Shown: piece after piece, positions 36,485 through 45,256 of the stretch | Layout of the letters: each line of letters starts with the position of its first letter | How positions within the stretch are numbered: the stretch's first letter is position 1 | Assembly: GCF_026810445.1 (NCBI RefSeq) | Contig: NZ_CP113949.1 | Coordinates: forward strand, 372,001 to 436,000 | DNA: 64,000 nucleotides | Direction: 5' to 3' | Source: Pseudomonas sp. BSw22131 | GTDB lineage: Bacteria; Pseudomonadota; Gammaproteobacteria; Pseudomonadales; Pseudomonadaceae | Notes under the pieces: model-generated | Seen by the model: only the letters and a program-made list of their open reading frames with translations | Databases searched by the model: none | Told to the model about the DNA's origin: nothing | Translations under genes and position numbers: made by a program

Positions 36485-37111
36485 TCATTTGGCAAAACTG
36501 TACTCGCCGCCTTTCTGGACCGCAGCCTGATACGCCGGACGTTGCTGGAAGCGCTGCACCCACGCTTTGAGGTGCGGGTAGTCGCCCAGCAAGCCCTGCT
36601 GCTTGGCGAGCTCGCCGATGAAACTCATCTGCACGTCTGCGCCGCTCAATTCATCGCCCATCAGGTAATCGAACTGGCTCAGCGCGTTGTCGAGGTAGCT
36701 CAGGTAATTTTTCAGCTCGCCCTGAATGCGTGGATGCAGCGGCGCGCCGGCATCGCCCAAGCGCCCGACATACAAATTGAGCATCAGCGGCAACATGGCC
36801 GACCCTTCGGCGAAGTGCAGCCATTGCACGTATTCGTCGTAGGTGGCGGTGGACGGATCTGGCTGTAAGGCGCCATTGCCGTGACGGCGGATCAGATAAT
36901 CGATGATTGCAGCCGACTCGATCAGCGTGTGCGGTCCGTCTTGAATGACCGGGGATTTGCCCAGCGGGTTGATGGCTTTCAACTCGGGCGGCGCGAGATT
37001 GGTTTTCGGGTCGCGGTTGTAGCGCTTCACTTCGTAAGGTACGCCCAGCTCCTCAAGTAGCCATAGGATACGTTGCGAGCGCGAGTTGTTCAGATGATGC
37101 ACGGTAATCAT
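36485..37111 (-). CDS. Glutathione S-transferase
   Basis: A 207-residue cytosolic GST. The N-terminal thioredoxin domain has SRSQRILWLLEELGVPYEV, the cis-Pro LGKSPVIQDG and the glutathione-contacting LIESAAIIDYL. An all-helical C-terminal domain follows. GGAGC precedes the ATG at 37111. Substrate unknown. Confidence 0.92.
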   Translation of the reverse strand: MITVHHLNNSRSQRILWLLEELGVPYEVKRYNRDPKTNLAPPELKAINPLGKSPVIQDGPHTLIESAAIIDYLIRRHGNGALQPDPSTATYDEYVQWLHFAEGSAMLPLMLNLYVGRLGDAGAPLHPRIQGELKNYLSYLDNALSQFDYLMGDELSGADVQMSFIGELAKQQGLLGDYPHLKAWVQRFQQRPAYQAAVQKGGEYSFAK

Positions 37112-37227
37112 GGGCAGCTCCGTTAAAGAGAAAAGGAGACCTGCCACGCCAGCCTGGGTTGGAGAGCAGGTTCTATAAAGCAGACCTTCCTGATACCGCA
37201 GAGTGCCTGCTTTCCCTTCACCTTCAT

Positions 37228-37500
37228 TCACGCAGCCGGAGCAAACCCTTCCAGCCGTGCCTGTACCGCGTCATCGAAAATGATGTAAAGCGTCTCGATA
37301 TCTCCTTTGCGCACGCGCTTGTCGGACTCTAGCTCGTGGATGTAGCTGATCTGCATTTCGCCTTCGCTCTCCACCTCCTCGCGCGTACTGGCGCCTTCCA
37401 GCGAGCGCAGCAACCTATCGAGGATTGCGCGGATACTTTTATGCAGCTTGATCTGGTCGAGCCTGGTGTACGGGGTGGAGTCTTCTGTTTCGGTATTCAT
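37228..37500 (-). CDS. Hypothetical protein (90 aa), coupled to the next gene
   Basis: A 90-residue acidic helical protein, MNTETEDSTPYTRLDQIKLH..., rich in charged residues. No membrane segment or known motif. Its ATG overlaps the stop of the upstream 71-residue ORF by 4 nt, so both are probably translated together. Unrecognised. Confidence 0.65.
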   Translation of the reverse strand: MNTETEDSTPYTRLDQIKLHKSIRAILDRLLRSLEGASTREEVESEGEMQISYIHELESDKRVRKGDIETLYIIFDDAVQARLEGFAPAA

Positions 37501-37712
37501 TTGGGCTTGAACTCGCTGCTGCCGGGTTTGTGAGAGCCGTATCGGGATTCGTAGCCTGAACCCAGCGTGGCCGCCTGCGCATCGGCCAGGTCTTTGGACG
37601 CAAAAATGTCGACAAAACGCCAAGGCGTGCGGCGTATCACCGCCCATCCAAGTACGTAAGCAGGGTTGTTGGGATCCTTCGGTAATGCTCGGACCAGGCT
37701 GACGAGAGTCAT
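37497..37712 (-). CDS. Hypothetical protein (71 aa)
   Basis: A 71-residue basic protein, MTLVSLVRALPKDPNNPAYV..., with a compact WAVIRRTPWRFVDIF core and a Lys-rich end. Coupled by ATGA to the 90-residue protein downstream. Unrecognised; the coupling supports both being real. Confidence 0.6.
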   Translation of the reverse strand: MTLVSLVRALPKDPNNPAYVLGWAVIRRTPWRFVDIFASKDLADAQAATLGSGYESRYGSHKPGSSEFKPK

Positions 37713-37902
37713 GGAGGATTCCGCTGGGGGGCTGAGGATTGGACTGGGAAGATAGCACCTTGAAGCGCAACGGGATCGGCTGGCGAGTGTGAGCATATGT
37801 CGCGGGCGTCGGCGCAAGGATTTGAAGCGCCTTACACATGTAAGGGAATCGTCTTGCATGTTCAGCCTCTAACGCCCATCACCACGACATCAGGAGCCTC
37901 CA

Positions 37903-38697
37903 ATGCCCCGGACCGATGCGCCGAAAATGCTTTTTGTAGGCTGGGACGTCGGTGGCTGGAATTGTGATTACAACCCCAAAAGCCGCGACGCGCTGGCGAT
38001 CCTGGACGCCGAGCGCCAGACAGTGGGCCATCCATGGAGAGGCAACCTGCGGCAGTTGATCAATCAGTCGAGCTCTACAGAGCAGTTCGTGCAGCGCTTG
38101 CTGGCGTTGTGCGGCGCTGAAGCGGTGTTTCAACAACCGGTCCAGATGTTGATGGGGATCGACACGCCGTTGGGTTGCTCAAGACCTTTCATCGACCTCA
38201 TCACCCATGGCTGCACGGCCGCCATGATCGGGGACTCGCAGAAAAACCCCTACCTGCACCGCCGGACCGAACACTTTCTGTTTGAAAGGGGGCTGGCGCC
38301 GCTTTCGCCTATTAAGGACATGATCGGAAGCCAGGCCACCAAAGGCATGCACGTGACGGGACGCTTCGCGCCGACCAAAGAGCGTTGCGGTGTGTGGACC
38401 GACAATCAGTTTTTGCGGGCCTTCGAGGCCTACCCGTCCGCTTGTAAACGATCAAGCTGGATCAAGCAGTTGCGGGCACCGTTTCATCAATACGACGCGG
38501 CTGGCGTGGCGTTGCCTGGGGAGTTTGTCGCTGGGCTTGAGCACGTCGACGTGCAGGACGCACTGACCTGCGCCTTGATCGCGTGGACATTTGAATTCCA
38601 ACCAGACCTCATCGCCCAGCCCGGTCCTGAAATCGATCCTGTGGAAGGATGGATATTCGTACCGACAGATTGCCTGCTCATGCCCAAGGATGAATGA
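37903..38697 (+). CDS. DUF429-like protein
   Basis: A 264-residue soluble protein. FVGWDVGGWNCDYNPKSRDA followed by ALAILD, and later MLMGIDTPLG, match an RNase-H/actin-like beta-hairpin pair as in DUF429 proteins, where the conserved Asp residues line a putative metal site. AGGAGCC precedes the ATG. No operon partner. The family assignment is by pattern only. Confidence 0.6.
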   Translation: MPRTDAPKMLFVGWDVGGWNCDYNPKSRDALAILDAERQTVGHPWRGNLRQLINQSSSTEQFVQRLLALCGAEAVFQQPVQMLMGIDTPLGCSRPFIDLITHGCTAAMIGDSQKNPYLHRRTEHFLFERGLAPLSPIKDMIGSQATKGMHVTGRFAPTKERCGVWTDNQFLRAFEAYPSACKRSSWIKQLRAPFHQYDAAGVALPGEFVAGLEHVDVQDALTCALIAWTFEFQPDLIAQPGPEIDPVEGWIFVPTDCLLMPKDE

Positions 38698-38705
38698 ATG
38701 CACCG

Positions 38706-38848
38706 CGCCCCTATCGCTTGCTGGAGCGAGGCTTGCCCGCGAAGCTGTATCGCAGATCCTCAAAATGGCTCGGCGCCAGGCTCAAATGTTTATCGTCTAG
38801 CCACACGACGCAAGCACCCTGTAGGAGCGAATTCATTCGCGAGAAAAT
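38706..38848. repeat. Two REP-like units at the edge of the accessory island
   Basis: GGAGCGAGGCTTGCCCGCGA (about 38722) and GTAGGAGCGAATTCATTCGC (38821) are typical Pseudomonas REP units. They lie where the conserved chromosome gives way to the mosaic island. Confidence 0.75.
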
Positions 38849-38877
38849 CTGAATCACTCACCCCAATGACACGTCTC

Positions 38878-39081
38878 TCAATAAAACTTCGCCGCAGCCA
38901 TCCTCAACTTCTCAATCGAAGAATCAATCCCCTCGATGCTTTCAGAGATATCAACCTGCCCTCGGCTGGACTGCCGGTGCGCAGAGAAAACGAGATGGCC
39001 TGCCATCACAACAGAGAGCCGCTCGAAATGGGCGGCGGTTTCTTCAAGGTCACGCTTCATGTTCGACAGGGGTATCAGCAC
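38878..39081 (-). CDS. Small hypothetical protein (67 aa)
   Basis: A GTG start at 39081 with GGAG 8 nt upstream opens a 67-residue helical ORF (MLIPLSNMKRDLEETAAHFE...). No family recognised. It is plausible from its ribosome site and amphipathic pattern, but has no other support. The 280 bp between it and the repeat at 39397 hold nothing I can name. Confidence 0.4.
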   Translation of the reverse strand: MLIPLSNMKRDLEETAAHFERLSVVMAGHLVFSAHRQSSRGQVDISESIEGIDSSIEKLRMAAAKFY

Positions 39082-39396
39082 GGATCAATCTCCAGAGGGC
39101 TTACGCAATGGCCCATCTGAAAGATCAGATCGGAGCCTATTTCCGGCGCCCTGCAGAGACAATCAGTCCTTGTGAGGTGCCGCTTATCATGCCGTATTCA
39201 TGCTTCATCCTTCCGGCGGTAGCCAGTTAACTGACTCAGTAGCTGCTCCATACAAAAGCTATCGGAGGGCTGTTTGAATTCTTGAATGGTTGCGGCGGGG
39301 TCGAGGGGATTTATTTTTTAATCAGGTGGGCAGCGTTCTAGACGGGACGAATCGTCAGTGATCACTGACAGTTTGGAACATTTGTTTTGGGTGGCT

Positions 39397-39480
39397 GAGA
39401 CTGACACCGTTCGCGCCTGAACGAATGGGTGGCGGCTGCACATGGGTGAGGCGACCGGGGAGTCAGGCACCCGGCGCACC
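39397..39480 (-). repeat. 84-bp leader repeat, orphan copy
   Basis: This 84-bp stretch is about 92% identical (7 substitutions, no gaps) to 46796-46879, in the same orientation. There it sits just upstream of the DUF3077 gene. Here no DUF3077 gene follows; only an 8-codon ORF remains at that spot. Confidence 0.85.
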
Positions 39481-39590
39481 GGTAAGCTTTGCCTCGGGAG
39501 GTTTTCTTTGTCGATAGAACTTGGTAGGTCGTGGGCTCCTCAAGGCCATGTATGCGGTAAACCTCTGCCACGCTGATCGCATAGGCAAGA

Positions 39591-40013
39591 TCAACGGCTC
39601 TTTATCTTGTAGCCATCAATTGGAATATCTTCTGTACGCTCATATAGTGGTACATCGCTAAATTTGGCTTGCTCAAATGCTTGTGTATCCCAACCTCCCG
39701 ATTTTAAGGCTAGATACAACATGCCCACTCTTAGTGGTATGTTTCCGCGTCTGTCTTTGGCACGCCTGAAGGAAAAAAAGTTGTAACCTTCTTCCAAAAA
39801 GTACCGATAAGGATCGTAATCGTTAAGATCGATAGAGAACCTTTCGAAGAACTCGACCATTAGATCATTTGCATCGTCGCCATCTATACCTAAGTCTCTT
39901 GCGACATCGGTTGCCAAGCTGAATTTTTCAAATGCCTTTCTTCCAAAGCCTACGGTATCTTGAATGCAGACGACAATGCTATCCAATAGTTTGTAATCAA
40001 GGGGTTCGTTCAT
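39591..40013 (-). CDS. DUF1493 family protein, candidate immunity protein
   Basis: A 140-residue acidic protein of the acyl-carrier-like DUF1493 family: LGIDGDDANDLMVEFFERFSIDLNDYDPYRYF, with the GDD helix start. The phosphopantetheine Ser of true carrier proteins is not evident. It starts 2 nt after the stop of the candidate effector and is last of three genes read from hcp, the position expected of an immunity protein. That role is inferred from position and not known for the family. Confidence 0.7.
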   Translation of the reverse strand: MNEPLDYKLLDSIVVCIQDTVGFGRKAFEKFSLATDVARDLGIDGDDANDLMVEFFERFSIDLNDYDPYRYFLEEGYNFFSFRRAKDRRGNIPLRVGMLYLALKSGGWDTQAFEQAKFSDVPLYERTEDIPIDGYKIKSR

Positions 40014-40015
40014 TG

Positions 40016-40447
40016 CTAGAAAACCTGATCTTCGGTGCTCACAATGGAGTTATAAGTTACAACTGTCTTGTAGCCTATCAGTCCTAGCTCCGCCGCCGTA
40101 TACGCCCAGCCTGCGACAGGGATCGCGCGAGCTATGAAAGCAGCAATGCTCGGCGTTCTACGAATGTGCGGGGGACGCCAGCCTACGATTGATGGAGCCC
40201 TATAACCTCCAGGGAAGCGCCGTTTCTTAAGTGCGCGTCTTAATAATAAAGAAAGAATGGACGTATTTTTGGTTGCCCCCCCCGGCTTAGTGCGTGTGGG
40301 AATTATGTTAGCCCCGGTCACTATGCCGAAGGCGGCTGCAACATCATCGAGTCCCAGTTCCTCCATCGCAGTTTCAGATGCAATTATCCAAAGCAACTGA
40401 TTTGCAGTAAGTCCACAGTCTCCGTCATAACAATATATTCTAGCCAC
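40016..40447 (-). CDS. Candidate Hcp-linked effector, possibly membrane-acting
   Basis: A 143-residue protein starting at GTG (40447; AAGGA upstream). Two hydrophobic stretches are visible: about residues 36-49 (AAAFGIVTGANII) and about 101-131 (IAAFIARAIPVAGWAYTAAELGLIGY). A very basic middle (LLLRRALKKRRF) separates them. Lying between hcp and a small acidic protein, it has the layout of a type VI secretion cargo that inserts in membranes. I do not recognise the family firmly, and the toxin role is inference. Confidence 0.55.
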   Translation of the reverse strand: MARIYCYDGDCGLTANQLLWIIASETAMEELGLDDVAAAFGIVTGANIIPTRTKPGGATKNTSILSLLLRRALKKRRFPGGYRAPSIVGWRPPHIRRTPSIAAFIARAIPVAGWAYTAAELGLIGYKTVVTYNSIVSTEDQVF

Positions 40448-40458
40448 TCATACTATCC

Positions 40459-40962
40459 TTATGCGTAAGTGTTATTGCTTGTCTGGTCCCATCCAGAGGA
40501 AACTTGTCCGATCAACAGTCCGGATTTTCTGCTTTGTTGCGAATAGATCATTTTTACTTTGGCATAGTCAAAGCGAATAACCTCTTCAGGAAATGATGAA
40601 GGTTTTCTGTCGAAAAGGTTTCCTGACTCAACGCCGCTGATGATAACTTCTTCAAATGTGACTTCCATGTACTTTTGTTTTTCACCGCCTGCACGGTATA
40701 GGCTCAAAATTACCTTTTTCAGATGTTGGCCAGCGCAGCAGGCTTGAAAGATTTTTGGTGTCGATGAGTCAACTAGCTTCACGATACTGAAATCACTGAG
40801 ATAGACCCGGCCGACGGTTGCGCCGCCCGAAGAACTGGCAGTTCTAGAGACATCTTGCGTCGCCGCTAAATTGAAGGCAGTGGCCTCAATCCAGTCCTGG
40901 TGGGCCGAGTCCCTAGATTCTCCGGCGATACCGTCAATCCAGATAAATGCGTCAAATGCCAT
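40459..40962 (-). CDS. hcp: Type VI secretion tube protein Hcp
   Basis: A 167-residue Hcp1-family protein. The family starts MAFDAFIWIDGIAGES, then has SDFSIVKLVDSSTPKIF, the conserved CCAGQHLKKVILSLYRAGGE and YMEVTFEEVIISG, and ends GWDQTSNNTYA. Hcp hexamers stack into the T6SS tube and carry small effectors in their lumen. GGAGAAGG precedes the ATG. No other T6SS structural gene is in the window, so this is an orphan Hcp that would depend on an apparatus encoded elsewhere. Confidence 0.93.
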   Translation of the reverse strand: MAFDAFIWIDGIAGESRDSAHQDWIEATAFNLAATQDVSRTASSSGGATVGRVYLSDFSIVKLVDSSTPKIFQACCAGQHLKKVILSLYRAGGEKQKYMEVTFEEVIISGVESGNLFDRKPSSFPEEVIRFDYAKVKMIYSQQSRKSGLLIGQVSSGWDQTSNNTYA

Positions 40963-41220
40963 TCCTTCTCCTTGGAAATAAATTTACAGTTGAGGCCGAG
41001 TAACTTTTGTTACGAAGGTTAACGTAACAAATTTCTATTTGCACCCCGGCTTCACGTTTGTCGTGTGTCACATCTTTGTCTGCCTCGGTGGGTGCAGTCG
41101 CTGGTTGCCGGTACGCTCCTGCCGCGTAGCGCTGCGTACTTGGGCCAGGTTGACAGCAATCGGACGTTTCGCTGAATCGTCGGGATACACGAGTTTCAGG
41201 TCTAAATCTCACGTTTGGTG

Positions 41221-41712
41221 CTACTGCTGGGACGCATTGACCAGCGGGATGCTGAGGTCGTAGACGTCCATCATCGCCCCGTCCCTGTGGCCGCTTGCCT
41301 CCTTTTTGTCGGCCCTAGTGCCGGCCGTGTCGGTGATGCCACGCCGTTTTAGATCATGCAGCCCAAAGCGTTGCTCGGCCAAGAGGGTGCCGTCTTCAGC
41401 GGCCGAGGTGATAAACCGTTGCCAAGCCGTATCCAGGCTTGATTTGCGCAATGCTCCTCCATGGCTGGCCACAATGATGTAGCGCCGATCGGGACGAATC
41501 GGAACGACAGTTGATTTGCTGGCCAATACTTTGGCTCGGTATGCCTTTGCTCCTTCCCATGCTGACCGCAGACGCGGTGTCCAGCGAACGATGTTGTCCC
41601 GGCTGCCTTTGCGCCGGTTGGTCATGATCCCATCGGCCAGTTCATGGGCATCGGTCAGCGTGACGGTCTCAATGCCCCGCAAACGGCACAGGTAGGTCAG
41701 GATTAACCCAAA
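41221..41712 (-). pseudogene. Truncated tyrosine integrase, C-terminal part
   Basis: About 160 residues closely match the C-terminus of the prophage integrase at 48355-49503: YLCRLRGIE, NRRKGSRDNIVRWTPRLR, IIVASHGG, HDLKRRGITDTAGTRAD and a final MDVYDLSIP carrying the active-site Tyr. The first catalytic Arg (CRLRG) is just inside the break. Homology ends at about 41712 and an in-frame stop follows at 41716-41718. This is the relic of a sister prophage. Confidence 0.9.
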
Positions 41713-41733
41713 CCACTAACTTGATAAAAAACG

Positions 41734-42489
41734 CTAAGCGTTCGCTAACGCCGTGGGCGAGCGCTTCGAATCCCGCGCGTAATTCAGAGCAGGTCTTTCC
41801 ACCAAGACCCAGGACATCGTCGCCAGAACCGCGGTCACCAGCGCAGCGACGGCCATGGACGAGTAGAAGCCAAGTGGGGTGCAGTTGATGACGATCTGCT
41901 GGACAGGGAAGGCATACAAGTAGAGCCCGTACGAGATATCGAACCGTCCTCGAATGAGTCTTTCGTTAACCATCGTGCCGAGCGCGAGGACGATAAGGCT
42001 AAAGCCTATGCTAGAGAGCACCGAAGGCAGAATGCCTATTATCGCCAGCGCCAAAAGTGCCACTCCTGCGCTTGCGACCGCGGCGCTGGATCGCGTGCTG
42101 GCGAGCAGCTTCGGGTGGAAGGCAAGGCTCGATCCCACAAAGAAGCCAATGCAGACGGTTGTGTAGATTAAAACCTTGTCTGCCATGGGATGAATGATTG
42201 ATCCGGCAACGATGTTGAGCGCACAGAACAAGGCCAGCGCCAGTAAAGGCATGATTTGTCGACGAGCCAGGCTCAGCGCAAGGGCTACGAGGACATAGCA
42301 GCCGAACTCCAGTTTCAGAGTCCAGAGGCTGCCATTGAGTGACTCCTGAAAGATGAAGCCTTGAGTCACCGCGTCCACGTTAGCGCGGCCAAACGCGGCA
42401 ATCTGCAGGAACTTCAGCAGCGCCTCAGCGCTTCCCGTCAGCGAGAGGAAACTCCCAGGGGCAAAGAATGCGCCCAGCACGAACACCAT
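41734..42489 (-). pseudogene. Truncated acyltransferase-3 family membrane protein
   Basis: About 251 residues with seven or so hydrophobic segments match the C-terminal two-thirds of acyltransferase-3 O-acetylases: SLNGSLWTLKLEFGCYVLVALAL, then FDISYGLYLYAFPVQQIVI near the end. The N-terminal part with the catalytic His/Arg helix is missing. The break coincides with the AAATAAATCTGTCCCC motif at 42494. Such genes often modify O-antigen and are carried by converting phages. Confidence 0.8.
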
Positions 42490-42493
42490 AGAA

Positions 42494-42512
42494 AAATAAA
42501 TCTGTCCCCTTT
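42494..42512 (+). repeat. 19-bp junction motif, copy 1
   Basis: AAATAAATCTGTCCCCTTT is present here and inverted at 45238-45256. The first copy lies exactly where the acyltransferase is cut and the baseplate fragment begins. Similar sequences flank small REP-associated transposase elements in Pseudomonas (general knowledge). Confidence 0.8.
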
Positions 42513-42517
42513 TCGCT

Positions 42518-43196
42518 GTGGTGGTCAGCTTCGCCTATGGACGGCCGAACAAACCCTTTATCACGCAGATCCTGCCGCACGGTCTGAGCCTGCCCAGGGT
42601 GCGGAAGGGCGGCCAGGTGTGCCTGCCAGCAGCGCTTCGATGCCGATGGCAACTGGCTGCGCCAGACTGATGGCAAGATCCAGGACAAGGCGATCGAGCG
42701 CGAAGTCGAAGCCCTGGACAACACCGAGAGCTTTCAGAATCACACTAGGACGGTCGACGACCATTCGACGGAGTCAGTGGGCGGTATCAAGAAGATCGAG
42801 GCTCTGGGCGCACTCAAACTGCTGTCGGGCGGATCCGCGAGCCTGGCGGCTGTAGACGATCTACACCAGGCCACCGGCCGTGATTTGAACCTGGTGGTGG
42901 GGCAGAAGCACAATGCGACGGTCGGTGGTGACATGCATGAACAGATCAAGGGATTGCGAAAGAGTGTGGCCGGGATCAGCCAACACATGCTCGCGCCAAA
43001 GAATCACGTAGGATCAGAGACGGTAAATATTTTCAAGATCCTGTGCGATACCCTCGACCTAATGGAGCTAATGGCTGAACAAATCGCGAGCCATGTTCAT
43101 GGATCAACACCAGTTCCGTCGACATCAGCCGCATTTACCGCAGATGCAGCCAAAGCGGCTTTGTTGTCAGCTACTTTGAGGGTTGTTACTGCTTAG
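42518..43196 (+). pseudogene. Truncated phage baseplate assembly protein V
   Basis: Two frames joined by an indel near 42620 encode the C-terminal half of a gpV-like baseplate spike protein: FAYGRPNKPFITQILPHG in one frame, then DADGNWLRQTDGKIQDKAIE and KLLSGGSASLAAVDDLHQAT, with LVVGQKHNATVGGDMHEQIK. The clean part runs from about 42640 to the stop at 43196. The start is missing. It is a relic of a tailed prophage, probably the one whose integrase is at 41221. Confidence 0.8.
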
Positions 43197-44047
43197 TTAT
43201 GTTCATCATGCTTAAGCATGAGGTCTTTCAGGTCTTGATGAAAAAACTCATTTAGTGCTGTAAGTGCTGGTGCTCTAACTTGAGCGTTAATAATATTAAG
43301 GTATCCATATAGGTGGTCTTTGAGCCCGCTGTTCAGAAAAAAACGCAGCTCGAAAAAAAGATAATCCTGAGTGATTTGCGCCGTTTTCATTAACTGTGAA
43401 GAAATATTTTTATTTTGAAGTATGTGTTTAACAACCTTGTATTCAGCAAATAAGTCAGTTATGTCCGCACGTCTTATTCTTTGATCTCTCGATTGCATCA
43501 GTCTTAGCCTGTCGGGTTGTTCCGCATTGATGCCGAGATCATGAAAGATATCTCCCAAACTCCATGACTCCATAGCATGCTGGAGATCTGAGAAGTACAT
43601 TTCTTGCCAATGCATTCGGATGATCGCCTTATGCGTATCCTCCTCTAACTCCTTGAAAATTTCATCAAAACTGTTCCCCAAGCTACTCATTTTGGTGACG
43701 AATTTCGTTGTCTCTTTAATCCCTTGGCGCTTATTTCCGGAAAAGTCCCCGCAAATTACACACATTCTATCTACTAAATCTCTGCACTCCTTAATTAAAA
43801 CTTCTTGTCTCTCAGATTCCTTGTTTTTTCTGTATTGAAATACTGCAAACACGAACGCGCCTGCTGTAGCAAATTGAGCAATTGCGTTAATGATATCTAT
43901 TAGTTTTATACTCCAGAAGTCGGTCGAGAAAGGTTTCGCGACATAAATCATGTTTGCTAAAATAATCAATAGTGTAAGTGCCATCAGTAAGTCTGCGAGG
44001 GCAGGCGATTCTGCAAACTTCTTAAGTTTCTTTTTCTCGAAAAACAT
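43193..44047 (-). CDS. Cassette gene B: two-TM membrane protein, unknown
   Basis: A 284-residue protein with a basic N-terminus, two hydrophobic helices (about residues 17-36 LADLLMALTLLIILANMIYV and 52-69), then a long cytoplasmic helical domain rich in charged residues. AAGGAGG precedes the ATG. Composition is clearly more AT-rich than the chromosome. It starts 20 bp after gene A and its stop overlaps the end of the baseplate fragment by 4 nt. I do not recognise a family. A membrane-anchored partner of gene A, perhaps in phage exclusion, is a guess. Confidence 0.75.
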   Translation of the reverse strand: MFFEKKKLKKFAESPALADLLMALTLLIILANMIYVAKPFSTDFWSIKLIDIINAIAQFATAGAFVFAVFQYRKNKESERQEVLIKECRDLVDRMCVICGDFSGNKRQGIKETTKFVTKMSSLGNSFDEIFKELEEDTHKAIIRMHWQEMYFSDLQHAMESWSLGDIFHDLGINAEQPDRLRLMQSRDQRIRRADITDLFAEYKVVKHILQNKNISSQLMKTAQITQDYLFFELRFFLNSGLKDHLYGYLNIINAQVRAPALTALNEFFHQDLKDLMLKHDEHN

Positions 44048-44067
44048 AATCCCTCCTTGTTATATGT

Positions 44068-44934
44068 CTATTGCTCAGCTTGAACTGTTTGGAGTTCATT
44101 GGTTCGTATTGCTTTTGTTTCTACCAACACTCGCCTGTACACTGAGATAAATTGTGAGATAAGTCCGAAATTCGGTGAAATAGGGTCATTGCCGAGAAGA
44201 GTGGCTAGGGTCCAAAGCAGCCCTTGAAAAGTCGAGTCAAAACCTTCTTTTAATATTCCGGATACGGTATCGCCACCGCTAATAAATCCTCCATCTTCCG
44301 CATATAAAAGTTTGTTCCTGTAATCAGAGCGGAGGCTTACAAATTTCTTAATAGTAACATTATGAGTATGTTGGATCTGATTCACCAGTTCTTGGTATAG
44401 TGACTCGATAACCTCCTCGCTTGATTTGCCTTCCAGGCTTATAAACATAGCGAGAGGGTTTAAAGGGAATATTATTTTTCCATCTGCCCCGCAAACGTGA
44501 AAGACGATGGTGTCATTTTTAACCTCGGGAATCACTTTCATCTGATAATGTTCGATTCCTTCAAAGGTTAATCCGTCCTCAATTATCCACCCCATGACGA
44601 AGCGCATTACGGATAGGATAGGGTAAAACATCAATTTCACTTGGTGGTTTTTGTAAGAGCGTACAAGGTCGCGATGTTCAGGCATCTTGCTTTCATTTAG
44701 TTTCAACCACTCGAATATCGCAACAACAAGCTCTTCCTCGGCAGCAATCAGCCGGATTGCTCCCATCTCGTTATCGATACCGTCTAGTAACTTAGCTTTT
44801 TCGACGTGGTCCATTGCCTTCAAAACTCGCCACCAAATTTTGGTTGGAGCTTTGTTTTCTATATATTTAAGAAGTTCCTCTCCCACAAGCTCATCAAAAT
44901 GATCTGAACTAACGATCCGTTGTATTTGCTCCAT
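44068..44934 (-). CDS. Cassette gene A: soluble protein, unknown
   Basis: A 288-residue mostly helical protein, MEQIQRIVSSDHFDELVGEE..., without signal peptide. A mildly hydrophobic patch at about 135-150 (LMFYPILSVMRFVMGWII) may bury in the core. GGAGAA precedes the ATG. It is first of a two-gene AT-rich operon with gene B. No nuclease, ATPase or kinase motif was seen. Unrecognised. Confidence 0.75.
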   Translation of the reverse strand: MEQIQRIVSSDHFDELVGEELLKYIENKAPTKIWWRVLKAMDHVEKAKLLDGIDNEMGAIRLIAAEEELVVAIFEWLKLNESKMPEHRDLVRSYKNHQVKLMFYPILSVMRFVMGWIIEDGLTFEGIEHYQMKVIPEVKNDTIVFHVCGADGKIIFPLNPLAMFISLEGKSSEEVIESLYQELVNQIQHTHNVTIKKFVSLRSDYRNKLLYAEDGGFISGGDTVSGILKEGFDSTFQGLLWTLATLLGNDPISPNFGLISQFISVYRRVLVETKAIRTNELQTVQAEQ

Positions 44935-45237
44935 GTTGTTCTCCGATCAATTTCAATGAAAGTTGTAAGCATAGTGTAGTAGTTTAAATATATGTTAGGG
45001 AATCATTGATGAATTGGCTTCTGCCTGCACGGTTGATCAGGAAGTCGGAAAGCCTACTCTGATTACTCCTGTCGGCACCACCAGGATTGCGCATAAGCGC
45101 AACCGTCTACGTACTCAATCCCGCTTAGGACAAAACCGGTCACAGCCATCCCCGCCAGTGTTGCGTCCAGTAGACGAGGTAATGGGTCCGGATCAAGTGG
45201 CATGCCCACATCTACCCGGGGGGAAAAGGGACGGGGG
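44935..45237. other. 303-bp gap upstream of the cassette
   Basis: The left 70 bp are AT-rich (TTTAAATATATG around 44985) and should hold the cassette promoter. The remainder has normal GC content and an ORF fragment that resembles nothing I can name; it is probably decayed phage sequence. Confidence 0.5.
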
Positions 45238-45256
45238 AAAGGGGACAGATTTATTT
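45238..45256 (-). repeat. 19-bp junction motif, copy 2 (inverted)
   Basis: Exact inverted copy of 42494-42512. Here it marks the point where the integrase N-terminal fragment is cut off. Confidence 0.8.
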
